Positions 13,932 through 26,700 of a stretch of 64,000 nt of DNA are shown here, piece by piece. The notes below the pieces were generated by a model. It had not been told where the DNA came from, did no database searches, and was given only the letters and a program-made list of their open reading frames with translations. Source of the stretch: Holothuria scabra (lineage: Eukaryota; Echinodermata; Holothuroidea; Aspidochirotida; Holothuriidae); contig CM074187.1 of assembly GCA_037179385.1 (NCBI GenBank), forward strand, positions 1,054,001 to 1,118,000. The letters run 5' to 3'. The stretch's first letter is position 1. Every line of letters begins with the position of its first letter. The position numbers were made by a program, and so were the translations under genes.

Positions 13932-14172
13932 AGGTCAAGAAAAGTCCTCCAAAACTTTTTGAAACAACAGCTAAATTACACAACTTCCTTCTCATTATTC
14001 TTCAAAGAATCTTTCATCATATTTTATGACTTCAATATTACATATATCAAGGTAAACTAAGCAGTAAATTTCACATTTGAAGTGAAAAATGTTGCCATCG
14101 TGGCTCTGAACAGTCAATCATGAAACATGAGTCTACTAGACAACTTCAAGTTGGAGTGGCTGCTCTTGCCCT
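13932..14172 (-). mobile_element. TTAA MITE, second copy of the 55783 family
   Basis: 241 bp between TTAA at 13928-13931 and 14173-14176. Shares with 55783-56036 the CAAGGTAAACTAAGCAGT, CATTTGAAGTGAAAAA and CTGCTCTTGCCCTTTAAA segments, in inverse orientation. Confidence 0.8.
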
Positions 14173-14347
14173 TTAAAATAAAACGAAAAAGAACAAAACA
14201 AAAGCCTAAAAACGATGTCGTGATTTAAAGAGAAAACGAAAAGTGATGTATTTTGATTCGAATACCTCAGATACGTTATCGATACTTTCTTCAGAGGAGG
14301 AAATACTGTATGCTTTGTCAGCAGTTTGGTTTAGCCACGGTCATACC

Positions 14348-14743
14348 CACGGACTTCGTATACATGGACAGAGCATACTGTACGGTAGATTGTTGCTACC
14401 GTACGTGTGAGAAAAAAGCGCACCAAGATGGCCGTCTGCTATGATTTTGTGTGAAAGTTTGGACCTGCTCAAGTATATCACCATATTTTGCATGAAAGTT
14501 GAAATATTTTTGAAATATGGCAAGGTGAGATCAAAATCACTACACTTATTGCAGGAATATGATATATCTCATTCAAGTTAAACTTTTGTTTAAAATATTA
14601 CAGAGTCGTCGTCAAATCACACTAACTGTAGCCTCACGGCGGCCATCTTGGTGCGCCTTTTTCGTCCCAGTCGGTGGCGACCATCTACAGATAGGACGTA
14701 CACGTTACCCTGTACATGCTTTGTCCATGTGTATACGTCCGTG
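14348..14743 (+). mobile_element. hAT-like MITE, copy 1
   Basis: 396 bp with inverted ends CACGGACTT.GTATACATGGACA.AGCAT, flanked by a perfect 8-bp duplication GTCATACC (14340-14347, 14744-14751). Near both ends it carries GCGCACCAAGATGGCCG in inverted orientation. 8-bp duplications and CA...TG ends fit the hAT superfamily. No ORF. Confidence 0.88.
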
Positions 14744-14751
14744 GTCATACC

Positions 14752-17700
14752 GCTACGACAACCTACGACACGAAAAGGGCTTTGTCGTGGATAATTTGCC
14801 TAATTCGCAGGTATTTTGCTACATTAACTGCATCCGAATACGATTCATGGGCCTAAGGAAGCAATATGAAAGTGGTAGGAGCAACTATTTTTGGACTATG
14901 CACCTCACCCTACCCTCTTGATCAAAAGGTACATTTTGGATGATGATTTTTTCGATTTTCCTACCACTGAGGGAAAACCGATTAAAAAAACTGAGTGCCA
15001 TAAGTCATTTTCAAATTAAATTTCACACTGAACAAGGTAGAAATTTTTCTTATTCCCAGCCATATTACACTAGGTAACAACTACAAATAAGTCCCTGGAA
15101 AGCAACTAAAGATTCCATCTACATAGGCCACTTTTAAATAGAAAAGGTTACAGAGTATCTGATCATGATGATGCAAACAATTCTGTGCCTGAAATATATG
15201 CACACTTTTCTGAAAGACTTTCTAAGAAGGACTCGGCCACCTTCACCTGGTGTGGATCGTACAGAAATTTTTTTATGTAGAATCGCGACCTCTAAGACAG
15301 TACGAAACGGCATTTCTCAGCCTGGTAAGAGGAGCTTTCGCTGTCGCTTGTGACAACATTTTTCCCTTTAAGAACAATGAACAAATTGCAAAATGATCAA
15401 AAAATGTTTTTGATATTTCGGGCAAAATTTTGATAGAATCCAGGTACGCTTGAGAGCTTCCTGTGTAATTAAAATCATGTGAAATTGTTTGAGACTTAAA
15501 TAGCTACTTGAAATTTTTCACTCTTGCCTAAAATTCATGTCATGTGAAATTTTGCGAAAAATCCTTACCCTGTCTCATATGCATAGCACATGATAATAAC
15601 ATATAGACAATTGAAGAGTTGCAAAAACACATCTTCAGGTGTGGAGATTGTTAAACTGACAAGGGTGCAAGGCATGTGGATGATAACTTATGGGCTCTAA
15701 GAATTGCTAAGGATTAAAAGAACACATTACGGTTGTTTGGCGTGGTCATGATAAAAGTAGAGGACCGGCAGAATTGTGTGAAGTTTATGAAATTGAATTT
15801 GACAAAAAGTTTTGTGAAAACATTAACAGAAATGAAAATGTTGATGTAATACGATTAAAATACCCGGCCAGGCGGCCATACCTCCTATGGGTGGCAAAAA
15901 GTCTTTTGCATGATCAGGAACGGACATCACAGTTTAATTTTTTAGCATGGAAAAGTGGAGGCGAAAACGTATCTTCGCCCCTCTTGTAAAAATAGGGGAG
16001 GTCGTCCCTGCCTCTCGCGTCCCACGCCTATGCGATTGAACGTGTTCAATTAGGCATAGATGCTTCGGACCAGCCATTCGGGAGGACAATCATGTCGAAT
16101 ACACACGGCTTTGTGCTGAACGCACTGCACAATGTGCACTGCGGTATGTGCGGTGAGTACACATTCATCGAGCAAGCGCGTCGAGTGTGGACTACTAAGT
16201 AGTTACATGTACGCCAACATGGCGGCCGGGGAGTATTATGCCGTCACATGAAAAGCCTCTACTGACTCACGACACGACGGAAATGGAACTAATGGTTGTC
16301 GTGGGATTTGCCGCACCATCACGCACGAAATTATCGATGCGAGTTCATGTCGCGTCTTGTCGTGACGGCAGAGGGGCGTTACCATTAATACCTCCCTGGT
16401 TAATGTGGCAGGCCGGGTCACGTAATAAAGCTTCGTTCTGATCAAAACTACGAGTTAGCCTATTGCTTACCGTACCTATACCACTTGGTTCACGTCGAAG
16501 TCCTACGGAAAATGATTCTTTTGTACAGTCATGCATGTCCCTTGTATCATGGACTGAACGAACGTAGCCCGTTTCAAATGTATCGATGAAAGGATGTAGC
16601 GGACTCATTAATTAAAGGCCTAATCCTCTCTCCCAACACACTTTCAACTCTCGTAACCTACTTACTAAGCTCCTCCCGCAACTTTCTAACACTTGATCAT
16701 TCTCATCCCGGAAGCAATCTCTGTTTATTGCTTCAGGATGAGTATAGACCCCAATGTGTTTTCAAAGCATTGTCAGTACAACACATGCTGTGTAATATGA
16801 GCTACAGTGCGCTGCATTTTTTAACTTGCTGTCAATCACAGAGCTGTGTGAATTGAGAATTTCTGTGGACGAAAAGTAGTTTGAAGTGAGAGTTGACTGT
16901 CTTTACCATGGACTGCGTGGAGAAATCGTTGCTTGGTGTTGACTGAACGTGACCGTTCAATTCGTTCCTTCAAAATCAACCTAGCGATGGGGTTCACAGC
17001 ATCGGTAGTAGGAACGTGATGCTGGGTCCTGATCAAGCTGATCAAGGTATATCAAAGATCGTGACGTAATTCTCGGAGGGTTTCTCTCAAAGAATCATAC
17101 GTTTGTTTCCAACAGATGTGAAACTTATCGCATGAAGTCCGCTGGGACCGATTGGGTGATATTACCCTGAGTCACTTGGAAACAGTCATATGTGTGTCAT
17201 GATTTTTGGATCTTTTTTTTTTTCAAAATGCGCGATGAATGTCACATTTTACAATTTTCACTTATGCACAATAAGGCTGAACCAACGTCAAAAATATTAC
17301 GCAGTCTGAGTATCTCGTATTTTTGGCAGTTCATGACATCTGTGTTTCAGTAGGCCCTATACATCTGCAAAACCAATAACCGTTTTCGATTTTCCTGTTT
17401 GCAATGAATCATACAAATCAATGATATACATATACTGTATGGCAAGCCTTGTAATTCAAATGCCATTTGTGTACTAGGAATATTTTATCTTGTCAAATGA
17501 AAGGGCAGCGAAGCTTTAGACTCGTTCTCATAGCTGTCGGTTGGTTGCACCATACAAATCGCGATGATTTGTAAACGAGGTCGGAAGCCGACACTGATTA
17601 ACTACATAACTTAGTTCACTGCCATCCAACGAGTACCTGTTAGGTTAATCAGGGAGCTGTTATTTGAAATACCATTCCTTGGTTCAATTGAATATGCTTG

Positions 17701-18124
17701 TCGCCGTTAGCATGGTTTAAATAACTTGGGGAAGCCCCGAGTGGAGGGGATGCAGGAAAGGAAGATGGGGGAAGGGCAAGGAGGATGACTCGTAATTAAG
17801 GGTTTGGAAGAAACCCATTGCAACACTACCATTCCATCATAAAATATATTTTGAAGGGTGTACGAAACATTTATGTGTTTGGAATTGTGCTGTTCTTCCC
17901 AAAAACTCTTAAAGCCGCGGTAAGAGTTTTGGGTGCGAATGGTTATTGGTTAGCGTTTGTGTGTTTGTCCGGCCGGTGTGAGTTGTCTACTTGTTACAAC
18001 GTGCCCGTTTCTATGTACGTTTTAAAAAGAAAGCCATGAGTGCAAAAACGTTGAAGTCATGGGCGTCCGCAGAAATTTTTACAAGGTGTGCAATGTCATT
18101 CAAGGATGATTGAATTGGGTACAC
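14752..18124. other. Intergenic
   Basis: Holds the MITE at 16612-16904. Around 16020-16350 it is richer in CpG than its surroundings and includes ACATGGCGGCC, a YY1-like motif, but no associated gene start is evident. A short GGCATTTCTCAG fragment of the G/C-tract family lies near 15310. Confidence 0.45.
16612..16904 (-). mobile_element. TTAAAGGC-type MITE, copy 2
   Basis: Inverse copy. Begins TTAAAGGCCTAATCCTCTC and contains TTTATTGCTTCAGGATGAG and AACTTGCTGTCAATCA, which match copy 3 in reverse. The right end (GACTGTCTTTA) is diverged. Confidence 0.7.
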
Positions 18125-18394
18125 TATCCAAGCGGAGCACCACCATCAGTTGGCGCGGAGCGTAAAAGAAAATTTTGGGCCTTACAAACCCTCCAGATGG
18201 CCGGAAACGACACTTGGCGACACTTGTGTGTAATTTCTAGATTTTTAGAATTTTCAATGTAAAAAATTGTTGAAGGGAAATCTGCCTCTCGGTCACGGCT
18301 TCGCACACCGATGCACGATTAAACTGTCAAACAGCCTATATAGGCCTATGTCCGTTACCCAATTATGAATCACCCCCCCCCCCCCCCCCCCCAT
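18125..18394 (+). repeat. G/C-tract repeat family, copy
   Basis: AAGCGGAGCACCACCATCAG, TTGGCGCGGAGCGTAAAAGA, CCTCCAGATGGCCGGAAACG, then a poly-C run at 18373-18393. Same module order as 53549-53730. Confidence 0.6.
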
Positions 18395-18961
18395 ATTCAC
18401 CTTGTATATCCCAGTTACATCCGTGCGTCGCCACTTGAGATCAGCACGGGACTAAACCAAGACCAACGCATTCATCAATAGTCGGATGCCATATGCACAC
18501 TACATACCTGACAACTAGTACAATTTTGGCATAGTTTTTACAATTACAAATTTCCAATAGATATCACGAATGATGGTCACTATTCAGCATACCATCTTCT
18601 CTTTGCTATTCCTGGTCAAATGTCCGCATGATTACACCCACCAGTGTCTCATACTTTGACAAGTTCGGAAGCGATCCTCGGAGGATTCAATTACAGTTTC
18701 ACGAGTAGAAACTGACGCTATGAGTGAAGATATTTTGATGATCTATTTTTATTTTAATTTTTAATTAATTTTTTTCACAAATTTGATTTTCCAGGGGTGG
18801 GGGGGAGGTTTCCCCCTTGCGGACGTCCATGTTTGAAGTCTTTTAAAGGCATTACCCTGTGTATTTTCACTTGTGTCACGTGTAAAGGACAGCTCTCCCC
18901 AAATCCTTTCGCAGTCTTGTGAAGCTTGTGAAGCACCCTGCCAGATATGATGGACTTTAAC

Positions 18962-19150
18962 GGCCCAGTATCCAACCTATTGGTTCAAGTCGAGCCGACC
19001 ACAGCCTTTTTTCTAGTTGTGGCTCACTCATTGCTTATGCGGAGCATCACGCACAACGGCAGAGTCTTTGTTATGACCCGACCTGGGAATAGAACCCGGG
19101 CCTTCCGCGTAAGAGGCAGATGATCTACCGTTAGACCAAACACGCGGATG
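18962..19150 (-). mobile_element. tRNA-derived SINE
   Basis: On the minus strand a tRNA-like head carries an A box (TGGTCTAACGG) and a B box (GGTTCTATTCC). It is followed by a body ending in AAAAAAGGCTGTGGTCGGCTC and TTGAACCAATAGGTTGGA. The tail is shared with 4618-4712 and 31528-31597. Confidence 0.8.
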
Positions 19151-21064
19151 TGGTAGAGCATTCGCCAAAAAGGTCTGGAATGTTTTCAAAGGTCACGTTA
19201 CACATGCAAAAATGGTAGTTGTACTTTTACCTGGAACTTCTGTGATCAATTTGCACTTTATTCATTTTTTCCGAAGTGAACGCTTTACTGGAAATGAAAG
19301 CAAACACTGCCATACATGAAACTGGTGCTCTGTTTGCTAACTTTTGACATTGGTTTTCTTAAAGACCGAGGAAACAAATAAGGTCCCTTTCGAAAAGTTT
19401 TTGAATATTTGATTTTTCCTTAGATGCACTTTATTGTTATATTTGAAGAAAGACTTATGATGTATGTATACTGAGACGTTATGAAATATTTTACAGACTG
19501 AAGGAACAAAGAAGACCGCTTCAAAAAATATTTGGATAGGTGAGTGAAAAGATGTATACCTTGGTATAAAACTTGAAAGGAAAGGTTAAGAAAATTACTG
19601 CATATTTTAACATATCTAACAACCCGAAGGTTAAAGTAGGGGCCATGGGAAAATATTGATATATGGATATAGATGAAAATTTGGGGCAATATTTCTCAAA
19701 TATTACGGGAAAAATTTTTTAATATCTTTCAGTGAAAACATTTGTTTTTAGTTCCTCCAGTCACCCTTCCACTACATATGTCCTTGCTGAGTCACACATT
19801 AAACATAATACCACATAATTAGCAAATGCAAATTAAATGCCTAGGTTATGGATGAATTTGTCAAATAAAGAAGAAAAATGGTAGTATCTTAAATAAGTAT
19901 CCAATTTTACAAAAAAGATAACTTAACAAGTTATCATGATAAATTATCATGATAAAGAAGTAGAAAGATTCATGTCTAAAAAACGGTAAATGCCAAACTC
20001 CCTTAAAAACTAAATCTGTGCTCAATAACAAACTCAAGACATCGATATAATTTCACTGAAATAATATATTTCAATCAAATGACAAGCTTAAAACAGACTT
20101 GTCTACGTCATGATTCTTACCAGTGTCTTTGATGTTTGCTTAAGTAGTTATTTTAAAACATTAGCGAGTTTGCTTCAAATTATCACCAGACAACCAGATA
20201 AAGTTCAGTAGTTATTACCCTTGGAAGCTGTTTTAAAAAGGAACATGACAAGATTATCATCTCATATTTCCCTGAATAGTCAATATTAGATTTTTTTTCA
20301 ATTTAAAGGCCAAATCCTCTTACGCCAAACTATAATTTTCGTAGCTCAATCAGCAAAGGTCTTTGATTGACAGCAAGTTAAAAAAATGCAGATTACCGAA
20401 GCTCATATAACACAGCTTGTACTGCACTGAGAGTGTTTTAAATAGTCTTATATACTCATCTTGAAGCAATAAACTGAGATTGTGTCTGGATGAGGATTAA
20501 TTTTAGACAGTTGTGAGAATAATGTAAGTAGATTAGGAGAATTGGAATTATCTGGGGTGAGAAGGTTAGGCCTTGAAACCTAAATTTTCATTTTTTAACT
20601 AAAATTTAACAGAGCCTTCAAGTTAAATCTAAATGCAGATTTAAAGTAGTACCATGAGTCACATGTTTCAAACATTTTGGAGTTTTTACAAGAAACCTAA
20701 CAAACTTCAGTGCTTTTATTCTTGGCAATCGTCGAAATAAATGTACACAAATATGATGTTTTAGTAAGATACAACTGAAAGTGCACAGAAAGTAACAATA
20801 TGATAGCTTTTGAGGGACATCACTCCCTGTTGATCAAAAACAAATAAGTTGGGCAAACTTTAGCAAGACATTGGCTACACATCATGGGCAGAACCATATG
20901 TTCAACTTTGGCAAATTGCTTAATTTGGGGATATTCTGAAATCAACAACTATTATGGGTACAAAATATTTAGTTTTCTGTAACACCTAAATGGCTAGACC
21001 ACATGTTGCACAATGTCACAACATTTCCATTATTATAATAGAGGATATCTCCACTTCTGACCAC

Positions 21065-21096
<32 letters not shown>

Positions 21097-23568
21097 GAAC
21101 AAAACATTTGTCCCTAAATATTATTTATAAGCAGATGAAACAGAAAGTAAGAAAAAGAGAAAAAAGAATACAGCATTGCTTCAACTTGTGCTCATAAAAT
21201 ATGTAAATAATTTCACCTTTAACCTTAAATGATACAGTTTGAAACCTTAAAAGGTGGTGGATACCTTTTGTCTAATACGTAAAAAAAATTTCAACACCTG
21301 TAGGGAAATTAAACCGTCAAATCGAACCTAGGGTTACAATGGCATATAGGATGCATGGAAAAAAGCATCATGCAAAAATATCCATTTTTTTTTTTAGAGC
21401 ATCACTGCAAATTAAATGTTTGTATCCCAGAATGTTAAAGTATGGTCTTAGAACTGAAAATGTTTTAAAGGATACAAACTTTTTTGACATTTCACTGGAC
21501 AACGTCACATGTAAAACTAACTCTAGGTCATCATTAAACACACACTGCAGTTGGTAACATGATTACAAAATGCTAAATATAAAGATTTTTTTCAAATGAC
21601 TTTTTTCTAAAATAGGGTAAAGGATACTAGAGTAGTGAAGAAGAACCATGAAAAAAATACATCTGTGACATGGTTCAAACTATTTGTGACCATTATCACT
21701 ACATCATTCAAAATTTATACTTCTCTACAAAATTTTGTATGTCATGCTCGAGGGCAGTACCTGAGATGTTTTTGAACAATGCAAGTATTACCTAAAATAA
21801 TTCAAATAACATCAGATTTCCTAGGATGGGAAAAGGTGGAGTTGAACATGGGTGAAAAAATAGGCATGAATTCTAAAAATTCCAGCTCTAGGCAAATTCA
21901 AATACCAAATTATAAGCATTTCTGTGTTGTGGTAAGCATATTACGCTGCGTGAAAGAGTCACAAAAACCTGTCTGACATTTCTTTTTGTAAATTGTAGAA
22001 ACAATAGTTCTGACAAAGTCAATGAAAAATTACATCTGTAACAAAATAACAAAAAAAAATGTATATAGCTAATCTTTGAGAAAAGTAATTAACTGGTGTT
22101 ATGAATGGCAGGAAAGTACAAATGAGAGTATAACCATTATGATAAATTAGAAAAAGTAACATACTGTACCTTACCCCAAACTTTAACACCTTGGAATTAT
22201 AATCTTTTCATCCATTGCTTTTTTCTATTTTTGCACTTGTCAAATAGATGTCCTACACACATCAAACATAAGCCTCTTAAATGACATGTTGAGCAATTTT
22301 CAAGATGATTGATAAAATTTAATGAAGAAGATAACTATAAATGACATTTCATTTTGCAGTTTTGCCATACTGTACAGTAAATTCAGACTACGAAATTTCT
22401 TTCAGTCCGTTCGAGTTTCTCATCATTTTTTGTCATCTCAATATCTCTCTGTCTCTCTAAAGAAGGAATTAAAAGTATCACACACAACTCTCAAAATATG
22501 CTTTTGAGATTTTATTTCAATTAGCCTGACTTCCCACTTCTATTTTCACCTCAACATGTATGCTGTAGAGATCTTTTTATTTCCTAACAGGTACTCTTAA
22601 CATCCTCTCCCTTCCTTATCCATAGGATTCTTGCATTCTGCAGGTTATTTTACACGTTTTAAAAACTATGTAGGGTTCCTTTCAACACATCGCTATTAAT
22701 TTCCCCCATCCTACACCCATCCCTAAACAACCCCGACATGATACCTTCTTTGACAATTCAACTCCAACACCAATCATCACTTACTCTTTGCCTTGAAAGA
22801 AAAGAGGTTTAAGCTCAAGATAGCTTCAGAAATAATAAAGAGAAAATCAAGACAACCACTCAGGTGAATGTCACATAAACAAATTCTGATTATTGGACTT
22901 CATTAAGCCCACCCTACACAATCATTTATTTTTTTACAAACATGATCATACAAATGTCTGAACATTTGTTTGGAACACGAAACATGCACTAAATATTTGA
23001 ACATGTTCATACATGTTGGAGGTATTGTTGGTGAGTCAGTTAACACAATTATACCTTTGTCTGTTAGCATCATATAAATGTATGAAAATGTTTTTGACCA
23101 AACCTATGATCGTGTTGACGGGGCATTAGTAATCACAGTTATCAACCCATGGTCAGCTAAGCTTGTAGCAAGACTGAGTGATAACATATTAATATCACAA
23201 TAATAAACCCTGTTGCAATGAATTGCTTTAATTTGAAAAACAATTTACTTCCTCCAGAATTTCAGGCTTTTATAATGTGACTTCGTGAAATGTATGCCAA
23301 TGTTACAACTTAAGTCTCAAGGAGGTCATAACAACAGATCAGAAAACGAAGCACCATTTAACAATGTGAGGAGATGAGGTGAATGCTGCCTGTCTACTCT
23401 GAATAACAACTGCAGTAACTTTCAGGAACCAATACCTTTACATCTTGACAATCATCCTTGCAAAGGAAATGATTTAACACTTCACTAGAATGTTTACCTC
23501 AAATTTCTCTCTAACATTTAGAATAAATATGGCTAAAATCCTCCTTCTAGAATGAATTCCCACCCAGC
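19151..23568. other. Region downstream of HIBADH
   Basis: Includes MITE copy 3 and A-rich runs (21065-21100). The HIBADH 3' UTR must lie just below 23569. Minus-strand AATAAA occurs near 22511-22516, but which poly(A) signal is used cannot be told from sequence alone. Confidence 0.45.
20303..20577 (+). mobile_element. TTAAAGGC-type MITE, copy 3
   Basis: Starts TTTAAAGGCCAAATCCTC and ends GGTTAGGCCTTGAAA. Shares GATTGACAGCAAGTTAAAAA and GAAGCAATAAACTGAGATTG with the other copies. Confidence 0.72.
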
Positions 23569-23727
23569 CTATGAGCTTCCTTCATCTTTTAAATATTCAT
23601 ATACTGATGAAAAGTCTTTCATTGCATAACCTTTATTGCAGAGTATCCTATACAACTGATGAGCTAGTGAACCAAGTGGTGTTGGTGACTTAGTGGTGGT
23701 AGCTGCATTCTGTGCTAATCCAAGATC
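23569..23727 (-). CDS. HIBADH: HIBADH exon 8, C-terminus
   Basis: 159 nt including the TAG stop (23571-23569). Encodes [20 protein letters not shown] through [16 protein letters not shown]. The acceptor is T-rich, ending TTTTGTCAG, next to an A/T homopolymer at 23731-23744. It is separated from exon 7 by a 7.2-kb intron, of which 5.9 kb is the LTR element. Confidence 0.94.
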   Translation of the reverse strand, partial: DLGLAQNAATTTKSPTPLGSLAHQLYRILCNKGYAMKDFSSVYEYLKDEGSS

Positions 23728-26700
23728 CTGACAAAAAAAAAAAAAAGTAAGTTTTATTGTTCCAACATTGGCAAAGGTGTTACAAACAAATTTAAGCCTG
23801 AGTTACAATGATACAACTAACTCTCTATCATAAACAATTTGCATGAATCCTTGGCATTCTGACATTCCAACTGCATCCAGTCACAACTGGACATGTTCAA
23901 TCAAAGGAATGGCTTATGATATAAGGGAACACTAGTTGTGGCTGGCCACACCACAAAGACCACAGCTGACACAATGTCTTGTCCCAAGAGGTTGTTGGCA
24001 GTTTTGGCAATCAATGTGACCCATATTTTAGACAGCATTTAACTTGAAACAGGAAAGCTGTGGCTTAATAAAGGCTCAAAAGCATTTTAAACTTAACCTC
24101 AAACTGCTGTATCTGTACATACAGCTAATGATAATGAAAGACATTTTTTTTGCCTATGCAAACAACTTTCTACACAAATAACCTCAACACTTAAGATTTT
24201 AACTTATGATGGTTAATGCTGAATACTTTATGTTCCACCTTTAATAATATTTTTTTCTGCAGTATTTCAGTGGTCTTATTATCAAATAAAGAGAAAGTTG
24301 CAGAGTAAATTTTGCTGTATCTCAAGGAGACAAACCAACAGTTTGTTTGCCTAATATTAATGCAGTTGTCCCCGTGGGAAGGGAAATGAAAAAGAGGTTC
24401 AGGTAGATTTTAACCTTTATGTGATTTATTGGGATGTTATACAATTGTTACAGCTTGGTCGCAATTCAAACCAATAACAGCGAAAGACCACAGAAGAGCG
24501 AGATTAAAATCAACGACTCAATTATTATTCACCTCTTACTTCCTTAAATTTACAACAATTAATCTTAAGTCTACTCACAATCTTTTACAGCTTAAGGTAT
24601 CACTCTTTGTCCAAGGGGTAGTGTTGTTAGCGTCGATTGTACAGCAGCACAGCGTAGGACTCGGTTCCGCGAAGGCAGGATGAAGACTATAGTGATCGGT
24701 AAATGGCGACACAATTACAACGTTAAGCGGCAAAGCAGGCGTCTGGTCTCTGTATTATCTGTGTATCTTCTGTTCTCTTCTCTCCTGTCACACTGCTTGC
24801 ATGACCTTTTATATATCTGGTAGTTCTTCCAGAAAAGTCTGGAACTCACTCTTATGGAAACGTCTCGTTTGATCTCGTACACAACAAACAGCGAAAGTTC
24901 TGGGCTCAGTAACCCATAACCACAAGTTGGCTATTATTAGGCCATTACATCATACAGTAGTTTCCAGTAGGTGATCGTACATTCTCGTAACTGTGCGAAT
25001 GTTCTCTGGGGTTACCCGTTGAATATGCTCGAGAGACAACACCGATGCTAGCACTTTCTAGAACTTTTCACTCGCTCGTCCGAGGATTCAATCTGGTTGA
25101 TGTCGTCTCGTAACACTCCCCCCCTTGAAAGAGTTTTGGACGTCTAGGACAAAACTTAGGTTACAATATCTACAATATTACCTTATAGTGATAACTATAG
25201 TATTACAGTATGCATTCCAATATCAAGTGGAAGGTGCTTTCATAACATACAACTTGTCTTACACTATGATAATACATGAGTAGTAACATCATTAACACAC
25301 ACTGTGCTGCAGGCAACATCAAAATTTCAAAATTACAGTACGACTTTTAATCTACTCCATCAGATTAAGTTCTTGACAAAGCATCAGGCACAACATCGTC
25401 TTTCCCTTTAATGTGTCTAATATCTACATTATATGATTGTAGAAATAAACTCCATCTCATCAATCTCTGATTCTTGTTCTTCATCTTAGACAGAAATGTC
25501 AGAGGATTATGATCAGTATATACAATAACAGGGAAACTAGTAGTCCCCAAATAAACATCAAAGTGCTGAAGACCAAGTATCAAAGCTAATGTTTCTTTCT
25601 CAATTGTAGAATAATTTTTCTGATGTCTGTCAAATTTCTTTGAATAATAACACACAGGGTGATCAACACCATGCTCATCAGCTTGAAGCAAAACTGCTCC
25701 TATACCATTGTCACTGGCATCAACTGCCAGCTTAAACTGTTTTTCAAAATCTGGAGCAACCAACACTGGCGAACTCACTAGAGCTCTTTTCAATGATTCA
25801 AATGCTGCCTGACAATTTTCTGTCCAAACAAAATTCTCATCCGAGAACAAGCATACATATTCATTGATTAATGATTTCATTTCTGATCTTTGTTTGTCAT
25901 CTAGATGACTTAACTTCTGATCAAGATTACTCAATACATCAGAGTTTTTTAACTTAATACACATGTCAGGAACATCATCAGCATTGATCTCATCATTATC
26001 ATTGAATGCTTGATCAACACTGATGATACACACTTGGTCACATGCATCATTAACTTTGACATTCACATCATGTTCACTTTCATCCTTAGAAATGTCACAA
26101 TCCTCTCTTTCATAATATTTTTTCATCATATTAATGTGACAAACTCTCTTCGATTTACGCTTGTCAGGTGTCAAGATGACATAATCTGTGTCATTGACCT
26201 TTCTTTCAATGACATAAGGTCCTTGAAAGCGAGCTTGAAGTGGCTGACCAGACACAGGCAAAAACACCAACACCTTCTCACCAGGCTTAAACTCTCTTTC
26301 TACAGTGGTCTTATCATACCACGCCTTCATTTTCTTCTGAGAACTCCTCAGATTTTCTTGAGCCAGTTCACATGCTCTGTAGAAAGCGATCTTTAAAGCG
26401 GGATACATAATCAAGCAGATGTATGTTTTCACCTGGATCTGATAACCACTTCTCCTTTAATAATTTCAATGGTCCACGAACTGTGTGTCCGAAGATGAGT
26501 TCAAATGGACTGAACCCAAGTGACTCCTGTACAGACTCCCTGACAGCAAACATTACAAATGGAATGCCTTCATCCCAATCTTTCTCATTGTCATGACAAT
26601 ATGTCTTTAACATATTTTTCAATGTTTGGTGAAACCTTTCTAAAGCCCCTTGGCTTTCGGGATGATAAGCCGAAGATTTAATTTGGTCTATGCCTAATTC

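Noticed and set aside
16020..16350. CpG-island promoter of an unseen gene
   Set aside because: CpG-richer than its surroundings with a YY1-like motif, but no convincing first exon follows on either strand.
19070..19145. Functional tRNA gene
   Set aside because: A and B boxes are present but the arms do not fold well, and it is fused to a SINE body shared with other loci.
26010..26396. 128-codon plus-strand ORF
   Set aside because: Antisense shadow of the retrotransposon integrase C-terminal region.
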